From positions 1-64,000 of the forward strand of contig NZ_CP115467.1 of assembly GCF_028462125.1 (NCBI RefSeq): 64,000 bases of DNA, written 5' to 3'. The position numbers and the translations under genes are program-made. Below are positions 60,847 through 64,000 of this stretch, in pieces (the stretch's first letter is position 1; each line of letters begins with the position of its first letter). The stretch is from Leptospira sp. GIMC2001. GTDB taxonomy: Bacteria > Spirochaetota > Leptospiria > Leptospirales > Leptospiraceae. Under the pieces are notes generated by a model that had not been told where the DNA came from, ran no database searches, and saw nothing but the letters and a program-made list of their open reading frames with translations.

Positions 60847-61911
60847 ATGAAATTTATGAATCGTTCTGTTTATATATTGCTTTTGTTCATAGCAATTGGT
60901 GTACACTGCAATCTATCTGCTCAAGAAATCATGATCCAATCATCGAAACCAAATGACCAAGAATGGAAAGTGATCTATCATGAACCTGAAGGATATCTGA
61001 GCAGTGGAGAGTTGACAAAGATCATTGATGCATATTTGGATCAAGCACCTAATACACAGCCTACGGCCATTTTTGTATACAAATCATACAGCTCTGTTGT
61101 GGAGACAAATCGCAAGAAAACAATTACTTATGGTTCGATAGATTTTTCCGAGGAAATTGAGGAGGAAGATATTCATGCTTATCCAGAATTTCTTAGAATC
61201 CATTGCAGAATTCCTGTAAGCACAGAATTCATACTTGAGAAAGAGGGAAGATTGCCAGGAACTTATCAATCTAGAATTGAGAAAGTAATCGATTGCGAGA
61301 AGAAATTGATTGCTGAGACATGGAAGGGGAACGGTTCTATTTTTTGGCTACATAAACACTATCACCAAATTCCAGACGTTACTAAATTCGAGAAAATTCC
61401 AGATTTTCTTTTGTATATTGGAACTGTGCTAGGTTTCAGTTTTATGATTTTACTATTATTGTTTGTTTTCTTATATTTTCTGTACAAAAATTCTAAATTA
61501 GTAATTTATAATAAGTCATTATCGATTCTTGGTTGTGTTGGTTCGGGAATATTTATTTTTCTTCTCTCGACTTTTGTATTTGGACAGAATGAACCGGAAC
61601 CTCCTGGAGTTCAAAACTATTTTCTGACCCTTAGTTTATTATCTGGAGCCTATAATATCCTCTGCTTTATTCCATTTTGGGGACTGACCAATTATTTATT
61701 GGTAGGTGATAGATCCTTTAAACTCTGGTTAATACTATTGGGATTTATATTGGCACCATTGTTACTGTTAGCTGCTGGTGGTTTGAAAGGTAGTAGTCGG
61801 AGCTCGTCAACTACTACGAGAAATGAATCATCTTCAGGAGGATCATCTTCTACTCCAGTCACTGGTAGAGGAGGGACATTTGGCGGCGGTGGATCTAGCG
61901 GACAGTGGTAG
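60847..61911 (+). CDS. Membrane protein with TPM-like tail
   Basis: ATG at 60847 (or 60856) gives about 354 residues. A signal peptide (YILLLFIAIGVHCNLSA) and an extracytoplasmic domain of about 160 residues lead to three or four transmembrane helices. A Ser/Gly-rich tail ends FGGGGSSGQW, a C-terminal feature common in TPM-domain phosphatase-like membrane proteins. The N-terminal domain is only weakly like TPM (GYLSSGELTKIIDAYLD). Function unknown. Confidence 0.55.
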   Translation: MKFMNRSVYILLLFIAIGVHCNLSAQEIMIQSSKPNDQEWKVIYHEPEGYLSSGELTKIIDAYLDQAPNTQPTAIFVYKSYSSVVETNRKKTITYGSIDFSEEIEEEDIHAYPEFLRIHCRIPVSTEFILEKEGRLPGTYQSRIEKVIDCEKKLIAETWKGNGSIFWLHKHYHQIPDVTKFEKIPDFLLYIGTVLGFSFMILLLLFVFLYFLYKNSKLVIYNKSLSILGCVGSGIFIFLLSTFVFGQNEPEPPGVQNYFLTLSLLSGAYNILCFIPFWGLTNYLLVGDRSFKLWLILLGFILAPLLLLAAGGLKGSSRSSSTTTRNESSSGGSSSTPVTGRGGTFGGGGSSGQW

Positions 61912-61967
61912 AAAATTCAGAATATAAATTCTAGAATTAGAATTTTCAAATTTTAATTGAATTTTAT

Positions 61968-63179
61968 TTATTTGACCGGGTTTCTAAATTCCCTTGGTGT
62001 CATTCCAGTGACTCTTTTGAAATGCAGGTTGAAGGAGGACAAAGAATTGAATCCTGCGTCATAAGCAATCTCGATTAGCTTTTTATTATTACCTGAATCT
62101 TTGCGAATCAATTCCATCGCTTCCTTTGCTCGCCATTCATTTACGTAATGGAAAAAGCTGAGATTTTCCAATTCGTTGATAACTTGACTCAGATGATTCT
62201 GTGAAACGTTCAATCGTATGCATAGTTTTTTAAGATTGAGTTCTTCATCTAAGTAAGGCTTATCCTTTTCCATTACTTTTTTTAATTGTTCGTGAATGTT
62301 TGATTTGGATTCATCTGTGAGACCAGATTTTCTATATTTGGCAGATTCAATATTTTCGGTAATCTCGCCTTGAATTTCATCATTTGAAGATTTGATATTC
62401 TCTGATTCATCAACAGAATGTAGAATTCTAGTTTGACGAATAAAGAAAAAACTCAGAATATAGATCAATGCGGAATAGATAGACCAGAACATAATATTAA
62501 AAATATCTAATGTAATGGTCAGATTTAGGAATCCCATATTTGTGAGTCTGGTTGTAATTCCAATACCGACTGTTAATATTAAGGTTCCATAGAAACTAGC
62601 AATAATCCAATAAAGCCATGTTAGAGTTTGTGTTTCACTTATCTGCGAGAGATAGTCTGTGATATTAGATTTGTGGAATCGAACCAATTGAATGATTTTA
62701 ATTGAATAGAAGAATAATATAATAAAGTTAAAAAGTCCAATCAATTTACCCTCATTCGTTGGTTTTATGGTTGGATTCATTATGAATGTATAATATCCTG
62801 AATCGTTTGCATTGGGTTGAAACAAAACAAAAAATAAGCTAAATGCAAAAAAGGGAAGGGTATGGAACCAATCCTTATTATTCCATTGAAAACTTGAGAT
62901 CACTAAGGATTTACAATACAGATACAATAAAGGTGAAACGATTAGTTGGTATCCATAAATTCGAGTGAATAGATTCAAATTATCGTGATTGTCATAGTGG
63001 AAAACAATTTGTCGAATCGGAATCATCATCATTGCCAAAACAATGATAGCCGCAATTCTATCATGGATTCCAAACTTTTCCTTTTGAATTAAGTATATAA
63101 TAATAAATATACAATGAGGAATAATCGCGAGTCCGACCAACCAAGTTGTTATTTCATTTGCAAAAATCACTAACAGCAT
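61968..63179 (-). CDS. Membrane-embedded AraC-family regulator
   Basis: Seven or so transmembrane helices (about 1-250) are followed by a linker and an AraC helix-turn-helix domain (about 300-403). That domain has LNLKKLCIRLNVSQNHLSQVI and LIEIAYDAGFNSLSSFNLHF. It is similar in plan to the DISM-AraC protein at 57320 but without an extracellular sensor domain. It would bind DNA from the membrane. Confidence 0.8.
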   Translation of the reverse strand: MLLVIFANEITTWLVGLAIIPHCIFIIIYLIQKEKFGIHDRIAAIIVLAMMMIPIRQIVFHYDNHDNLNLFTRIYGYQLIVSPLLYLYCKSLVISSFQWNNKDWFHTLPFFAFSLFFVLFQPNANDSGYYTFIMNPTIKPTNEGKLIGLFNFIILFFYSIKIIQLVRFHKSNITDYLSQISETQTLTWLYWIIASFYGTLILTVGIGITTRLTNMGFLNLTITLDIFNIMFWSIYSALIYILSFFFIRQTRILHSVDESENIKSSNDEIQGEITENIESAKYRKSGLTDESKSNIHEQLKKVMEKDKPYLDEELNLKKLCIRLNVSQNHLSQVINELENLSFFHYVNEWRAKEAMELIRKDSGNNKKLIEIAYDAGFNSLSSFNLHFKRVTGMTPREFRNPVK

Positions 63180-63491
63180 AGATTTTTCTTATATCTTTAC
63201 TTTTCAATGCAATTTTTTACAAAATAAGGACAGATATCCTGCTCAAATTCATAAAGATTCTATAGATAGGATACACGTCGAACATCGCATGATGCATCAA
63301 GATTTTCAGACCCGCTGGAAGACGCAGTCCAAATTCTAAGACCAACTAACGCATAATGGCCAGAAATGATAGGCATGCAATAGAATAGAACCAGTCTTTT
63401 ATAATCGCAGAATAGTTTGATTGATTTATTATATATAGTATATAAGAAAATAAATATATGCATGACAAGGTTACGAAGGCTCATGATCATT
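63180..63491. other. Intergenic stretch of about 310 bases
   Basis: I see no supported gene, hairpin or promoter here. Minus-strand frames that overlap the next gene are shadows of its coding sequence. Confidence 0.4.
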
Positions 63492-64000
63492 TCAATCAAC
63501 GGCAACACAGCGTGTCCTCGCGATTCCAGCAGTTGTTTTGGACATTGTATTGACCCGAGAGTCACTAAATTGGACAATCCAAGCTTCTCCACTATTGTTA
63601 GCTCTGGTTGTGGAAGACCAATAGGCTTGCATTGTATTAGGAAAGAATTCTGTATATGTTCTGGGAGAAGATGAGTTCTCAGGCCTGAAAACTGTGATTA
63701 ACTCTCGGATCGTGGGAAGTCTCCAACTTCTGCCCGCAAAATTTTCCTGAGTCAGTTGGTTGCAATGGGCGAGACCATCGTTCCATACGAATCCTCCAGA
63801 TCCTCCGGCGCAATTATTATTTATATCTTGGGAAGCGGCGCATTTTGTCCAAGTCAAACCGGATACTCTATCATATATTGTGCTATCTCCATTGTCTATA
63901 AAGCTAGGAGTATTTGTAACACGAGAACTTCCTGCAACACAACGAACTAATTGTCCGTAACTAAATTGAGTACTTGTAAACATTACGGTTCCACCATTAT
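63492..64000 (-). CDS. DUF1566 (Lcl-like) domain protein, truncated by the window edge
   Basis: The frame is open through the right edge at 64000, so the N-terminal part of the protein is missing. The visible 169 residues include SFIDNGDSTIYDRVSGLTW, WRLPTIRELITV, YWSSTTRANNSGEAWIVQF and the end TRCVAVD of one DUF1566 domain. The preceding QLVRCVAG looks like the end of another, so the protein probably has tandem copies. Such proteins are usually surface-exposed. Confidence 0.7.
   Translation of the reverse strand, partial: NGGTVMFTSTQFSYGQLVRCVAGSSRVTNTPSFIDNGDSTIYDRVSGLTWTKCAASQDINNNCAGGSGGFVWNDGLAHCNQLTQENFAGRSWRLPTIRELITVFRPENSSSPRTYTEFFPNTMQAYWSSTTRANNSGEAWIVQFSDSRVNTMSKTTAGIARTRCVAVD

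Noticed and set aside
63260..63592. Minus-strand frame before the DUF1566 gene
   Set aside because: It overlaps the DUF1566 coding part in a different frame and has no protein-like features.
1..64000. tRNA, rRNA, transposase or integrase genes
   Set aside because: No cloverleaf, rRNA core or recombinase motif was recognised in any gap or frame. Short or unusual RNA genes cannot be excluded without a covariance search.

Overview
The window is AT-rich, densely coded DNA that looks like a secondary replicon (second chromosome or large plasmid) of a Leptospira-type spirochaete. The clues are a parA-parB-rep module at the left end, frequent TTG starts, many short-signal lipoproteins, futalosine-pathway menaquinone synthesis (mqnD), a eukaryote-type UTP-glucose-1-phosphate uridylyltransferase, TonB/ExbB/ExbD genes, and many GHKL/STAS/HDOD signalling proteins. 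The assignment rests on gene content, not on a search. I saw no transposase, integrase, CRISPR array, rRNA or tRNA.

Layout. 1-3.0 kb: replication and partition module (parA1, parB1, a roughly 330-base regulatory leader with a probable antisense RNA, then a rep-type initiator gene). 3.0-5.5 kb: discoidin-like protein with eight exact 96-bp phage-tail-fibre-like repeats. 5.5-21.5 kb: mostly housekeeping and envelope genes (mqnD, an acyltransferase, three polytopic membrane proteins, a cytosolic-sensor histidine kinase, a lytic transglycosylase, the B12 mutase/GTPase pair meaA-meaB, and a glycosyltransferase pair), interrupted at 17.9-18.6 kb by a gene-poor stretch with nested inverted repeats. 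21.6-29.9 kb: lipoproteins, a TonB-dependent receptor, ExbB-ExbD-TonB, and a papain-fold protein that has lost its catalytic Cys and His. 30-39.5 kb: UDP-glucose synthesis, metZ, type-II NADH dehydrogenase, a low-molecular-weight phosphatase, a glyoxalase-fold protein, a YgjP-like metalloprotease and an outer-membrane barrel.

39.5-41.8 kb: a second, different parA-parB operon with a third gene (DUF1569-like). It carries two copies of a GGGGTGAAA/TTTCACCCC palindrome, one upstream and one inside parB2, which are good centromere or operator candidates. Two complete partition systems on one replicon suggest an old plasmid fusion or integration. 42-48.7 kb: a signalling cluster (cyclic-nucleotide-binding protein, GHKL-HDOD protein, STAS antagonist, NAD-kinase-like protein, RsbW-like ATPase, HU). 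Within it the overlapping series NAD kinase-STAS-DUF3592 appears to end with a gene that starts at CTG.

48.7-64 kb: accessory envelope genes. These include small lipoproteins, a catalytically intact papain-FN3 protease with two small secreted partners, a short-chain dehydrogenase, a Vps62-like lipoprotein, two AraC regulators built on membrane sensors, a beta-propeller lipoprotein, and a DUF1566 protein that runs off the right edge.

The most novel-looking items are the rep leader switch with its antisense RNA, the palindromes of the second par locus with its DUF1569 gene, the dead protease in the TonB operon beside an intact paralogue 23 kb away, and the CTG-initiated DUF3592 gene.
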